64,000 bases of DNA from Mikania micrantha. Taxonomy: Eukaryota > Streptophyta > Magnoliopsida > Asterales > Asteraceae. Positions 47,262 to 59,908 of the stretch are shown piece by piece; the first letter of the stretch is position 1, and each line of letters begins with the position of its first letter. Both the position numbers and the translations under genes were made by a program. The stretch lies in contig CM018693.1 in NCBI GenBank assembly GCA_009363875.1, positions 77,612,028-77,676,027 on the forward strand, read 5' to 3'. The notes beneath the pieces are model-generated. The model was not told the origin of the DNA, did not search any database, and saw only the letters and a list, made by a program, of their open reading frames with translations.

Positions 47262-47639
47262 AGTCCCAAACTTCTTAAGAATCTCTGGTGTATCATCTTT
47301 CTTGGTCAGAAAGAACATCCAAGTAAATCTAGAATAATCATCTGTCACAACTAGACAATATGACTTCTTCCCTATGCTCATAACATTTACTGGTCCAAAG
47401 AGATCCATGTGAAGAAGTTGCATAATTGATGAGATAGAGTTGAACAATTTAGGCTTGTGGGGTCTCTTGTGCTGCTTCCCCTTGGCACACGCGATGCACT
47501 TCTCAATTGAGGAGAAGTCTTTAGAAGGTAAGCCAACAACGTGATCTCCCTTAGCGAGTCGGTTGTGATTTTTTAGGTTCATGTGACGCAGTCGGTGATG
47601 CCAAAGTAGACAGTCATTCTCCGATGCCTTTGAGAACAA
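47262..47639 (-). pseudogene. Copia Y integrase N-terminal part
   Basis: GAG-pre-integrase/HHCC finger (CLLWHHRLRHMN...CIACAKGKQHK) and the first catalytic Asp (LLHMDLFGPVNV), then TDDYSRFTWMFFL, ending at DTPEILKKF. The second Asp (DNG motif) and Glu are missing, deleted with the LTR A-C block. In frame and open for ~125 residues. Confidence 0.88.
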
Positions 47640-47663
47640 ACAGATGCTCTCACTGAATGAATC

Positions 47664-48200
47664 TTAATTCATATTAATGATGTAGGCATTGTTGATTCTC
47701 GGAGTTCTCATCAGGATCCACTTCTCAGGCACAACAAATCCGGGCTTTAGAATGAGACACTCCTTGTTTGTGAAGTGTGTTGAGAAGCTCTTGTCACATA
47801 TCTGAGAAACACTCAATAAGCTGTGATTGAGCGCTTCAACATAGTACACATCCGCAAAACTGAGAGTTCCATTAGTGACTGTGCCCTTCATGCTAATCTT
47901 CCCTCCCTTGTCTCCTACAAATGAGAAATATCCTCCATTGGAAGGCGTGACTTCATGTAACTGAGAGAAATCCCCAGTCATATGCCGGGAGCAGCCACTA
48001 TCCACATACAAAACATTTTTAAGCTTATTGGTTCCTCCCTGCATCACACACACAATAATGAGAAATGGGTACCCTAACCATAATAGGTATAGGTATAGGT
48101 ATCGGTATAAGTGGAACATTGGGTCCTTTATTGATAACCCCTTTGTGTTTGACAGATTTGGCATTAACAATTTTGGGCCTTGCACAACTGCTATGATCAA
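47664..48200 (-). pseudogene. Copia Y protease region
   Basis: LYVDSGCSRHMTGD holds the copia aspartic-protease DSG, followed by FVGDKGGKISMKG and LLSVSQICDKSF, all usual for copia PR. It cleaves Gag-Pol. A TAA separates it from the integrase segment. ~178 residues open; the first ~45 are an unstructured linker. Confidence 0.88.
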
Positions 48201-48237
48201 CTAGTTTTAAAGGTGGTTTCATTGGTGGTTTATTCTT

Positions 48238-48966
48238 CTACTGTGACTTGTTTTTAGTTTTAAAAACCTTTAATTTTTGCTTCTGAAAACCAGATTGATT
48301 TTGTTTAACTGATTTGGCCTTCTTGGAAGTGGGAGGATTCTGAGGTGTCACCCTAGGCTCTAAGGATTGGTTAGTCCTCATTGATTGTTTGGTAGGTTTG
48401 GCCTTGGGTGTGACCTTCTGATTCTTCCCATAGAAGAATTCAGTTGGCCGGTGCAGACAGTTTCTGGCAATATGGCCTGGTCTACCACATGCAAAACAAC
48501 ATACCTTTTCATGAAATTCATTTGGGTCAAACAGCTTTACATCAAAATAACCATGACCAGAGGAAGTATTTGTAGAGGCCTGTTCCAATGACCCGGTTGG
48601 AACAAAATGTTCACAGTTAGGGTTCAACTTTGAACCCGCCTCTTTGGTGATCGTGGAATGAGCCCTATTCACATGCTTTAAAGAAGGAGAAACTGATTCT
48701 AAAACATCAATACTTTGAAAAAGTAGAATTAAAATTCTTAAACATCTCATTTGGTTTGATTTTAATTTCATCAAATCTTCCTACAAAATCAGTTTTTGGA
48801 ATAAAAGATGATTTTCTAGATGATGTTGGACACTCTGTGCTCCTCCCAGCACTTCTTTCTTCATTCTTCCCCCTCATACCTGTATCATTCAAACTATCTG
48901 CCCACACCTTAGAATCATCAGAAACATTAGGGTCGGTCTCAACGGGATCTGCTATAAGAGGTATTG
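48238..48966 (-). pseudogene. Copia Y gag C-terminal part, cut by G3
   Basis: The CCHC knuckle CFACGRPGHIARNC is followed by a Lys/Gln-rich basic tail. An indel near 48730 shifts the upstream gag sequence (ADPVETDPNVSDDSKVW...) into another phase. Coding ends at 48966, where the G3 LTR starts. The longer open frame running past 48966 into the LTR is a chance fusion. Confidence 0.85.
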
Positions 48967-51719
48967 TGTCACACCCCCAATTTTCAACTAACGGAATCAT
49001 ACCGTTTGGGAACGTGACAAACCAGGATCTCAGATCATTAGACATAACGAAGACCTCTATATGAATTTCAAAACATACTTTGGTCTAAAACATCAAAGTT
49101 TTTAAAGATTGCGGAAGCGTTTTAAAACAATAACCAAAGGAATAGTTGTAACATGTAAATTACAAAACAAAATCCCCAAATGTGTAATTCAAACAATATA
49201 AATGTAAAACATGCATGCGACTCTATCTCCTAGTCCATGCCAGCTTTATTGCGCACCTTAGCGTCCTGAGAAAACATGTAAATCAAGTCAACACAAAGGT
49301 TGGTGCATAACACAGGTTTAAGTATTCACAATGTTCAAAACAACAGTTTGAATATCAAGTTTGCAGATAACATAATCACGCATGCATAATCATGATAGCT
49401 AGTCATTAATACTATTTACATAAGTGGTCGACACCGAAGCTGACGATTGCCATGCTATAGCATGTTTTTGCCTTGCTACTATTGTCTACCACAAACAATA
49501 GTAATGTGTGTTTGGTCAGTCAAACACCTGCGTAGATCCCATCTACCAGGTGAGGTTTGTCAAACCTAATAGATCTATTTCCAACTACCACGCTTTGCGC
49601 TATGGCAAACTAAACGGTTCGAAGTGTGTAAGGACTTTTAAATGCTATGTTGTCACATAATGTAAACAGCTAACTCATGCAAGTGATATGTATCTAAAAA
49701 TGTTTGTTGCACATGTTTTCTCCCCCAAAACAGTTAAAATAAGAAAGGGGCCGTGTACGCACCTTTGTTTGTTTACGAAGGATCTGTGTTTAAACAATAA
49801 CGTTGTGTTATTCAAGATGTCGTTTTGTGGTTGAAATCACATACGTGTCAAAACACGTATGTTAGAGTGTTAGAAACGTGCATACGTAAATATGCGTGAC
49901 TTTAAAGTCGTTTAAATAAATCATATAATCCGTATACGATTTTATTTAAATAACCGTAATTATACGCGATTACGTTTTCGATTAAAAATGTAAATTTTAT
50001 CATTGCAAAGTGTTCGTATTTCCGTTACGGTTCCAACGCAACTTGAACGGATCAAATCGGAGCTAAAATGAATGTTTTATGACAAAAACACCAAAAATAT
50101 TGTTTTTGAACAAAACCGGTAGCCCCCTGGTTCGAACCCGTGACCTCCCACACTCAACACACCCATCCTACCATCTCCGCCCGCTAGGGTATCGCATCAG
50201 AATCTTAAAATAAATTGTTTTAAACCTCATCAAGTCGGATTCCCCTTGTTTAACATCAACCGAACCAAAACCAACCCAATTGAACCTCAAATCCGAATCT
50301 GATCAATCCTAATCCCATAGAGGTTTGTTCCCGTGATCTAATCGAGTCTAAAGACTGATTCAATTCGATTTTTAAACCAATTTAGATCGAAATCCCCCAA
50401 CCGTTAAAGCTCACGAACCCTAGATATCAAATCTCACTAATTTAATGTTACAAACAGCAATTGACTTAGGCTTTATCTTAATCGGAACTCTCTGAAACTA
50501 CTGGTAACAACCAATTTCGTTTTTGAACTCATTTGACACGAAACCCCCAAATATGTTTCCATTAAGAGTCCTAGAAATTGAAATCTTTAGAGTTGTGTTT
50601 GATTCTAGAAATTGACATACATTTTAGTTCAGTCGAAAGTTTCTGACACTACCCATATGATTCAATTCGATTCTAAACCTCATTTGTATTGAAACCCCTA
50701 AAACCGACTATGCTATGAACCCTAATAATAAAACTTGATCGATTCGTGAATTTTTAATGAAATTGAAATGTGGTTTAGTCTGATCGGAGGTTTCTGAAAC
50801 TTTCTACATACATTAATTTGATTCTAAAACAAGTTTGAATCAAAACCCCAAATCGTTCAAACCGAAGAACCCTAGTTATCAAATTCATAGAATTCGATAT
50901 TGAAAGCCAGAATACCCATAGGGATTAGTTTAGTCGGTCGTTTTAGAGGGTGTAGGATCGATTACTAACCTGTTTTGATATTGAATTGATGTAGAACGAC
51001 TTTGAGCCCTAAGTTCGGCTCTCTCGCGATCCAATTCTTCACTCCGGAGCTTTTGATCTTGAATTCTCGTGTGGGAAAGATACTAAGGGTGCCGAATAAG
51101 GTTCAGGAAGTTTCAATTGTGTGCATTATGATCCTATTTATACGAATTTGATGAATAAAGCTACGGTTTCAAGTTTGAGATCGTTTTAAGAATCAATTCG
51201 ACAATCATTCGACTCCATAACGTATGAGAACTGCCAATAATCATAATTGTGATGATTATGATGATTTAATATCGGTTACAACTTGGTTTTGCTATGAATT
51301 CCGAATTTAATTGATATTTTGGCCAAAATTTGACTTTAAAAAGTCAAAATTGATCTTTCTAATCATTTTCAAGTTAAAACCCTATAACTCAAGTGTTTTA
51401 GACTTAATTTGATTAATTCAAACCCTTGTAATTTGCTTTTGTTCAATTTCATAACATTTCGGTTAATAAAGTTGAACCAAAAATCCTGAATTGTCACTAA
51501 TCAGAACAATTGAACTATTATTGGGCTTGATTAATCCAATTGGGCTTCATGATTACAATTGGGCCTACTCTGGGCTCATTGGGCCTACCTTGGCCTTATT
51601 GGGCCTACCTTGGCTTTATTGGGCCTTCCTTGGCCTCATTGGGCCTTCCTTGCCTTGTTGGGCCTGTGATCTCACTATTTTCAGTTAACGAAGTCAATTC
51701 GAAAAGTCGGATTGTCACA
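48967..51719 (-). repeat. G3 3' LTR (2753 bp)
   Basis: TGTCACACCCCC...ATTGTCACA. It carries every block of the family: intron-like (49266-49762), hairpin chain (49451-49578), tRNA-like (GGTTCGAACCC at 50129-50139; A-box-like 50161-50182) and GGGCCTACCTTGG repeats (51535-51665). Confidence 0.94.
49266..49762 (-). other. Intron-like block with hairpin chain in G3 LTR (predicted)
   Basis: On the minus strand AAAG|GTGCGT at 49762 and TTTTCTCAG ending at 49266; 497 bases. Inside, 49451-49578 holds CATGCTATAGCATG, CAAACAC/GTGTTTG, CACCTG/CAGGTG enclosing GTAGAT/ATCTAC, AGGTTTG/CAAACCT and ATAGATCTAT. Confidence 0.5.
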
Positions 51720-52225
51720 TCATCCCCTTGTTGAAGGAATTTTCGTCCCGAAAATTAGTAAATGTTAGGAGTAGTTAGGAAACTACTTACGAGTTTAAAT
51801 CGTACGTGTTAGTGTGGTTTGATCATTCCGTGTGCTTGTGTGTACTCACACACAACATCTAATGCTTGCAACATCACAGCTAAATGTGATCGTTCAATGT
51901 GACTGTTTGCGTGTACACTAGTTAGTTCACCTAACTGTGACTGTTTGTGTTTGATAATATTGTGTTGTGTAACCTCACACATAGTGAGTGTCTGTAACTG
52001 TTTGTACTATGCAACCCCGCACATAGCAAAATGTGTGTAACTAATCATGTATGTACTACTATAACATGTAACATATGAGATATAGCACATAAAATGTAAT
52101 GTAGCACAAATGTTTGTAACAAAATCAATTGAATAAAAGTGTTTGTGCTTACAGTTTGAAGTCTGAAGTGTTGATGTGTGAAACATCACGTCATCCCCTT
52201 GTTGAAGGAAATTTCGTCCCGAAAT
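51720..52225 (-). other. G3 3' untranslated region with duplicated polypurine/stem-loop block
   Basis: First tract 51720-51731 with stem-loop AATTTTCG/CGAAAATT (51738-51756). Second tract ~52190-52203 with stem-loop AAATTTCG/CGAAATTT (52209-52227), which overlaps the pol stop. Between them, GTGTGTACTCACACAC and ACTAGTTAGT-type inverted repeats. Confidence 0.78.
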
Positions 52226-55200
52226 TTAATGTGTGCTCTCAGTGTTTGTAGTTGCTGTTTTGAACAGATGAGGATATTTCTTCATCATTTGGTCTTCCCG
52301 TTCCCATGTGAATTCAGGACCACGTCGTGAATTCCACCGGACTTTGACTATTGGAATCTCGCTTTGTTTGAGCTGTTTGACCTCTCGGTCCATGATCTCA
52401 GCTGGTTCTTCAATGAAGCGTAACTGTTCGTCTACTTGTATTTCTTCCAACGGTACAATCAATGTCTCATCAGAAAGACATTTCTTTAAGTTCGATACAT
52501 GAAAGACATCATGAACTCCACTGAGTTCATCCGGTAATTTGAGTTGATACGCAACCGGACCAATCCTTTTCAGGATCTCAAAAGGTCCTATGTAACGTGG
52601 ACTAAGATTTCCGCGCTTGCCGAATCGTATCACACCTTTCCAAGGTGATACCATTAGAAGAACTCGGTCTCCTACTTGAAATTCCAACGGTTTACGACGC
52701 TTGTCAGCATAACTCTTCTGTCGATCCCGGGCCGCTGCCATACGGTTCCGGATTTGAACTATCTTCTCTGTCGTCTCATGCACTAGTTCAGGACCTGTAA
52801 TCTGACTGTCACCAATTTCAGCCCAGCAAACTGGTGAACGACATTTGCGACCATACAAAGCTTCAAACGGTGCTGCTTGAATACTTGTATGATAACTATT
52901 GTTGTAAGAGAATTCCACTAACGGTAAATGATTCTCCCAGCTATCACCAAAGTCAATTACACAAGCTCGTAACATATCCTCGAGCGTTTGAATCGTACGT
53001 TCACTTTGACCGTCGGTCTGTGGATGATAGGCGGTACTCATATCCAAGCGAGTTCCCAATGACTTATGAAGTGATTTCCAAAAGTTGGAAGTAAATCGGG
53101 CATCCCGATCTGATATGATAGAGATTGGCACGCCATGCCGTGCTACCACTTCCTTGATGTAAATGCGAGTCGGTTTCTCCATCTTATCAGTTTCCTTGAT
53201 TGCTAAGAAGTGTGCAGACTTCGTTAATCGATCAACAATTACCCATATCGTATCACAACCACTCGGTGTACGAGGTAACTTAGTATTGAAGTCCATCGAT
53301 ATCTGTTCCCATTTCCACATCGGTATCTCTGGTTGTTGCAGTAAACTAGATGGCTTCTGGTATTCAACTTTGACTTTCGAACAAGTCAAACATTTGCTAA
53401 CGTACTTAGCAATATCAGCTTTCATGTGAGGCCACCAGTACAGTGCCTTCAAATCATGATACATCTTGTCTGATCCCGGATGGACTGAATACCTGGACTT
53501 GTGTGCTTCATCCATCACGAGTTCCCTTAAACCTCCATACAAAGGTATCCACAGTCGATCAATGAAATAACGAATTCCATCAGACTTGACATCCAACTAT
53601 GTTTCCATTCCTCGCAAAGATTCCTGTACAAAGTTTTCCGTTTTCAAGGCCTCGAGCTGAGCACTGCGTACCTTGTCAGGTAAGTCAGTATGTATCATCA
53701 TCATAAGTGCACGAACCCGTCTTGTTGAAGTATCTTTTCTGCTTAAAGCATCAGCTTCCACATTAGCTTTTCCCGGGTGATACTTAATTGCGCATTCATA
53801 ATCATTCAAAAACTCTACCCATCGTCGTTGTCTCATATTAAGCTCCTTCTGATCAAAGATATGTTGCAAACTCTTATGATCAGTGTAAATAGTACACTTA
53901 GTTCCGTACAAGTAATGCCTCCAAATTTTCAAAGCAAAAACCACTGCTCCTAACTCCAAGTCATGAGTAGTGTAATTCTTTTCGTGTGGTCGTAGTTGCC
54001 TTGAAGCATAAGCAATTACTTTATCCCGTTGCATTAACACACATCCCAATCCCTGTGCAGATGCGTCACAATACACCACAAAGTCTTCTGTCCCTTCTGG
54101 TAAGGACAGAATCGGTGCACTGCAGAGTTTCTGTTTCAATAACTGGAATGCAGCTTCCTGTTTATCCGTCCAGTTATACTTCGTTCCCTTATGCGTAAGA
54201 GCTGTAAGTGGTTGAGCGATCTTTGAGAATCCCTCAATGAATCTTCGGTAGTAACCCGCCAAACCAAGGAATTGTCGTACCTCGGTAGGGGTCTTTGGTG
54301 CTTCCCAATTCTTAATCGCTTCAATCTTCGCTGGATCAACATGTATACCCTTTTCATTAACTATATGCCCCAAGAATTGTACTTCTCGTATCCAGAAATC
54401 ACATTTCGAGAACTTAGCGTACAATTGTTCCTGTTTCAGTAATTCTAGTAGTAATCGAAGATGTTCCGCGTGCTCTTCTTCAGTCTGAGAATATATGAGA
54501 ATGTCATCAATGAAAACAATGACAAACTTATCAAGATAAGGTTTACAAAAACGATTCATGAGATCCATGAATACAGCTGGAGCGTTTGTCCACCCAAATG
54601 GCATGACCAAGAACTCATAATGGCCATAGCGCGTCCTGAATGCTGTCTTCGGAATATCCTCTTCTTGAACTCTTAGTTGATGATAACCCGACCTGAGATC
54701 AATTTTCGAGTAGTAACTCGAACCTTGCAACTGATCGAACAGATCGTCAATTCTGGGTAACGGATACCGGTTCTTGATAGTAACCTTGTTCAATTCCCGG
54801 TAATCGATACACATACGGAAAGTCCCGTCCTTTTTCTTGACAAATAAGACTGGAGCTCCCCAAGGTGAAAAACTAGGTCGTATGAAACCCTTATCCAACA
54901 ACTCTTGTAGTTGTGCAGATAATTCTTGCATCTCTTACGGTGCAAGTCGATAAGGCGCTCTTGCTATCGGTGCTGCATCTGGTGTAAGGTCGATTCGGAA
55001 TTCCACCTGTCTGATAGGCAGTAATCCTGGCAAATCTTCTGGAAATACCTCCGGAAATTCACAAACTACTGGTATATCTTCAATCTTCTTCTCAGCTACC
55101 GGCTTTTCAGTTATAAGTGCTATAACTGCCGTATGACCTTTCCGCAGACATTTGTGTGCTTTCATACAAGATATGAGACGCAGTGGTGTACTACTCTTCT

Positions 55201-56791
55201 GGCCGTGTACATACAATGTCTCTCCATGCGAAAGAGGTATGCGAACAATCTTTTCATGGCATACGATTTCAGCCTGGTGTTTGGACAACCAGTCCATGCC
55301 AATGACTACATCAAAACTACCTAAAGTAATAGGCATAAGGTCAATTTCCAAAGTCTGACCCATCAAATCAAGTATACATCCCTTAAGGATTTGTTCAACT
55401 ACAATTAACTTACCATCAGCTAGTTCTACAGTGTATGGACTATCTAAAGAAGTGGGACTAACATTTAGCAACTTAGCAAGTGAACTAGATACAATACTCC
55501 GATCGGCACCAGTGTCAAATAACATAGAGGCATAGTGATTATTTAAGAGGAACGTACCCGTAACAATGTTGGGATCCTCCCGTGCTTGACGTCCTCCAAT
55601 CACAAACGCCCTGCCCCTAGTACCATTGTTGTTGTTGTTGTTATTGTTGTTATTGGTGCCATTACAATTACCATTGTCGTTGCTATTGCCATTTGCATTA
55701 TTATCCCCACCTTTCTTGAGTTGTGGGCAATCCTTCTTAAAGTGCCCCATCTTGCCACATTCAAAACAACCCTTCTGTGCGTTGTTCTGATTGTTATTGT
55801 GATTATTGTGGTTGTTTTGTAGCTCCCCGCGACAATCCTTAGCCGCATGCCCAATCTTACCGCACCTTTGACACTTAGCTCTATCACACTGATTACCTGT
55901 ATGATGAAACCCACACCTGTTGCACTTTGGGTGTTTACCAATATAACCCCCTGACGATGATGATTGTTGACCACTATTTGAGTTGTGATAAGACTTGTTT
56001 GAGTCTTGTTTCCGGTTCTGCTGAAACGGTTGTTGGTTGAAATTCTTGGTGTTGCTGCTCTCCCACTTCCTTTTGTGGTCTCCCACCTTAGTAGCCGATG
56101 TTCTTTTAGGCAGAGTCCCCTGTAGCACTGCCTGATCAGTCAGTTGGTGCGCTAACCGAACAGCTTGTTGGATGGTCGTGGGATTTGCAGAAGTGACCAA
56201 CCCCTGGATTTGAGGCACCAGTCCTCCGATGTACCTCTCTATCCATTTGTTTGCTGGAGTAGCCATATGAGGTAGAAGTCTGGCTAATTCATGAGATCGA
56301 GTAGTGTACTCCTCGATGTTTGATCCCTCCATCTTGAGGTGCCAGTATTCTTCCTCTAGTTTTTGCATCTCACTACGAGGACAGTACTCCTCCTGCATTA
56401 AAGTTTTGAATCCATTCCAGGTCAAGGCATTAGCCTCACCCAATCCCAAGGTCTGAACATTTGAGTTCCACCAAGTCAAAGCTGGACCCTCCAATGTTCC
56501 CGTAGCATACTTCACCTTGTTCTCATCCGGACAATTGCACATCTCAAACACAGATTCAGCCTCCTCAATCCATCGTAGGAGTCCAATGGCTCCTTCCGAT
56601 CCATTGAAGTTGTGTGGCTTACAGTCCAAGAACATCTTGAACATGCATACTTGTGGGTTCACTAATCCTCCAGCTAGACCGTGTGGCCCTGTGTTGTGTG
56701 TCTGAGCGTAGTTCGCGATTGCCTCCGCGACTCTGTTATTGATTAGCTCATTGAGCTCAGCAACTGTCATCTGAACGTTCTCGTTGGCCAT
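52226..56791 (-). pseudogene. G3 gag-pol, one frame with two nonsense codons
   Basis: 1522 codons, no frameshift. Gag Met at 56791 (MANENVQMTVAEL). Three zinc knuckles, Asn-rich (AAC/AAT) run at ~55620-55700, protease LFDTGADRS, RT FIDDILIYSQ, RNase H, integrase finger with normal VSKCLTC, DDE core, chromodomain-like tail to 52226. Stops: TAA at 54935-54937 just before the RT domain (Ser in relatives) and TAG at 53597-53599 after RNase H (Gln in relatives, a C-to-T change). MPFGWTNAP has Trp where relatives have Leu, in a conserved RT stretch. Confidence 0.92.
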
Positions 56792-57031
56792 TATCTTCCT
56801 AGTTAAAAGAAATGTTAGAGCGTTATCAAGACCCAATGTGACATGTGTAAACAAAACAACAAACACAACATGTAATGTATAAATCAATACAACTGTTGGC
56901 AATAAGTAGAAATTTTCAATAGATAATAATCTGGTTTGAGTACAATACTTTTGAAATCAAACATAAGTTTTCCAAACATCTAGTGTAGGAACACAACCCG
57001 TTCCTAATAAGTTTAAACAAAACAAAACAAA

Positions 57032-57572
57032 TCAATCATCCTCAACAGTGGATTTAGGATCAGAATCAACAACTGGTGCTGGTTCTTCCCCTTCCTCCTC
57101 TTCATCGTCTTCATCCTCCTCTTCATTCTCCGAGACCACTAAATCCTCCAAGGCTACAAGTATGCCTTCCAAAATCTCCGCTCGGTTCTCTGAAGCTTCA
57201 AGACGACCAATCAAATTAATCATCTCATCCCGCATATCATTGACCAGATGGGCAAGATTATCCTGTCTTTCATTAGCATCCCATAATTCCCGAACATTAT
57301 ACTCGATCCTATCATTCGCCCAGTACAAGTCCTCGCGCAGTTTGGCGATCTCCTCAGCATCAGTCCTTTGCCTCTTAGGCTCAGGAACATCCAATACCGG
57401 TGGTGGATGGGTAGAAGGTCCCTCAGCAGGGATCTCCTGAGTACCCTCCACTGACTCCTCCTCCGGATCCTCATCCGGATCCTCCTCCGGATCCTCCTCT
57501 GGGTCCTCATCTGGATCCTCCTCCGGATCTGAATCATCCCTCTCATATGGTGGAGGAGATGGGATAGGTGGT
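57032..57572 (-). pseudogene. G3 5' ORF, N-terminus cut off by G4
   Basis: About 180 residues orthologous to the G2 and G4 5' ORF: acidic D-P-E-E repeats, PEPKRQRTD, likely coiled coil (EEIAKLREDLYWANDRIEYNV), acidic tail. The first ~25 residues lie beyond G4. A spurious start in the G4 LTR makes the frame look closed. Confidence 0.82.
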
Positions 57573-59908
57573 TGTGACAATCCGACTTTTTGGATTAACC
57601 TTGTTAACTGAAAATGGTTAGATCACAGGCCCAACAAGACATGTAAGGTCCAGTAAGGCCAAAGAAGAGCCAGTAAGGTCAAGGAAGGCCCAACAAGACA
57701 AGTTAGGCCCAATGAAGTTTATGAAGCCCAACAAGACAAGTTAGGCTCAATGAAGTCTATGAAGGCCCAATAAAGCCTAGTAGGCCCAATAAGGCCAATT
57801 TAGGTTCAATGAAAACAAGGAAGGCCCACTGAGGCCCAAGTAGGCCAAATAAGGCCAAAGTAGGCCCAGGGTAGGCCCAATGAGGCCAAAGTAGGCCCAA
57901 TGAGTCCAGAATAGGCCCAGTTGTATTTAAGAGGCCCAATTGGGTTAATTTAGCCCAACAATGATATAAATGATCCAATTATGGACAATTAGAGAAATTG
58001 GTTTAATTTGGTTAACCAAAAGTTAAGGAAATCATATAATATTAAGTTAAAGGGGTTTTAGTTGATCAAAATAAGTTCCAAAGTGTTAAGTTGTGAAGAT
58101 CAAACTTGTAATTGATTTTTAGTATCAATTTTGACTTTTACAAGTCAAAATTCGGCCAACTTGTTAATGGAATTCGAAATTCGTAATTAAACTAGGTAAT
58201 AACTGAAATTAATCAGTTATAATCACTAACTTAATGATCAGTAACAATTATCAGGCGTTATGATCACAATTATTAGTCGAATTAATTTTGAATGTTAGCC
58301 AAAAGTCGAAACCGTCCATAATCGGTTCAAATTCGAAGGATTAGATCAAAATCCTCACAATTGCACATTCCTACACCACAATCGGCACATTCAGAGTCTT
58401 TAACATCCATCAATTCGATCTTGTAAGTCGTGGACAGAGTAACCCGATTGTAGAGTAGCCGCATTCAAGCTCAAAGTTGATTTTCATTAATCGGTCATCA
58501 AAACAGGTAATAATCGATGCTTACACAACCTAAAACCTTCGACTAAACAAAAACCCATGCTAATTCGAGGTGATAATCGCGAATTATAAGGGTTCGATCA
58601 TTAGGGTTCATGCTATGAACGGATTTGGGGGTTCTAGGGCAAACGTGATTAAAAATCAAATTAATCTACCTAGGAAGTTTCAGAGAGTACCGATTAAGCA
58701 AAACCATAAATCAATTTCTGGTTATAACATCGATTTGATGAATGTTGAGTTCTAGGGTTCATGTGATGGAACGATTTGGGGGTTTCCATGGAAACGAGTT
58801 CTATAAACAAATTGAATGCTATAGGTAGCTTCAGAAGAGATCGACTAAGGTTAAACCTAAGTTAATTGTGACTGATAACAACGAATTGATCGATTTCAAG
58901 TTTCTAGGGCTTGTTTTAGGAAAGGAATTGGGATTTTGATTCTAATGAGTTTAAAAATGTAATTGATTGTCATTGATAGTTTCAGAAGGGTCCGATTGAG
59001 AGTAATCCTATGTTAATTGTATCAAATTACAACGAATTGATAGGTTTCTTGGTCTAGGGTTCATGACAAAAACGAAATTGGGAATTTCGATAGTTTTAGG
59101 TGAGATTTTTGAATTGATCATTATGGAGAGGGTCGACATTCTCTGTGTAATAGAAGCCATGCGAAATTAAGAAGGTTAGACCATCAATTAAGTCAATTTG
59201 AATTGGGAATGGAAGAATACGACTCCAAAACAATGTGGAATCAAATTTGGAACTGTGGACTGATGAGCTATTAAATTAAAACAACTTGTAGACTCGGATT
59301 GATCACATAAACCATAGCCCCATGGTTCTAGGTCCGATTGGGTTCGAATTGGAGGTTAATTGAAGCCATATGGTTTCGGTTTTATAAAAAAAGGGGAACC
59401 GGGTGAACTGTTGTTAAAACCATTTAGAATCAAAGTAAGTAACAATTGTTGAAGTAGAGCAAATGGTTGGTTATGTTGGTTTGGGGCAGGAGGTCAAGGG
59501 TTCGACCCCTGCTCATGCTGATTTTTGATTTTAAAGTTAATTTTTGGTATTTTGATCGTATCTCACTCGTTTTAACTCCGATTTGACCCATTCAAATTGC
59601 GTTAGAACCAGAATTCAGTCCAGAATGTTTTAGAGTAATAAAATTCATATTTTAATCCGAAAACGAAATCGCGTATAATTACGGTTATTTAAATAAAATC
59701 AAATATGATTTTATTTAAACGATTTCAAAGACACGCGTACTTACGTATGCACATTTCTAACATTCTATCATACGTGTGTTGACACGTATGTGATTTCAAG
59801 CACAAAACAACAATCCGAATAACACTACGTTATTGTTTAAACACAGATCCTTCGTAAGAGGATTATCTACGCAAGTGCACGTATTTGATCATTCTGCAAT
59901 CACCAAAG

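Larger units (their letters stand above)
10464..48966 (-). mobile_element. Ty1/copia (Sirevirus-like) element Y, dispersed remnant with nested insertions
   Basis: Collinear minus-strand pieces make one element: gag (48238-48966), protease (47664-48200), integrase N-part (47262-47639), integrase C-part (43049-43400), integrase-RT linker (15743-16081), RT (15330-15815 and 11857-12177), RNase H (11006-11785). The order gag-PR-IN-RT-RH is copia. YVDDIIFGSTN and the RNase H sequence are of the Sirevirus type. Y's own LTRs are not visible: the left end is lost near 10464, and the right end lies beyond G3 and G4. The intervals 12183-15324, 16082-43048, 43401-47261 and the sequence beyond 48966 are later insertions. 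Confidence 0.82.
48967..57572 (-). mobile_element. Ty3/gypsy chromovirus-like element G3, 5' end cut by G4
   Basis: 3' LTR 48967-51719, 3' untranslated region, gag-pol 52226-56791, then the 5' ORF interrupted at 57572 by G4. Its 5' LTR and primer site lie beyond the window. Same family as G2 and G4. Left flank TATTG (48962-48966) in Y gag; the matching copy is out of view. Confidence 0.93.

Noticed and set aside
48707..49045. A 112-residue minus-strand ORF across 48966
   Set aside because: It fuses G3 LTR sequence to Y gag over the insertion edge; chance read-through.
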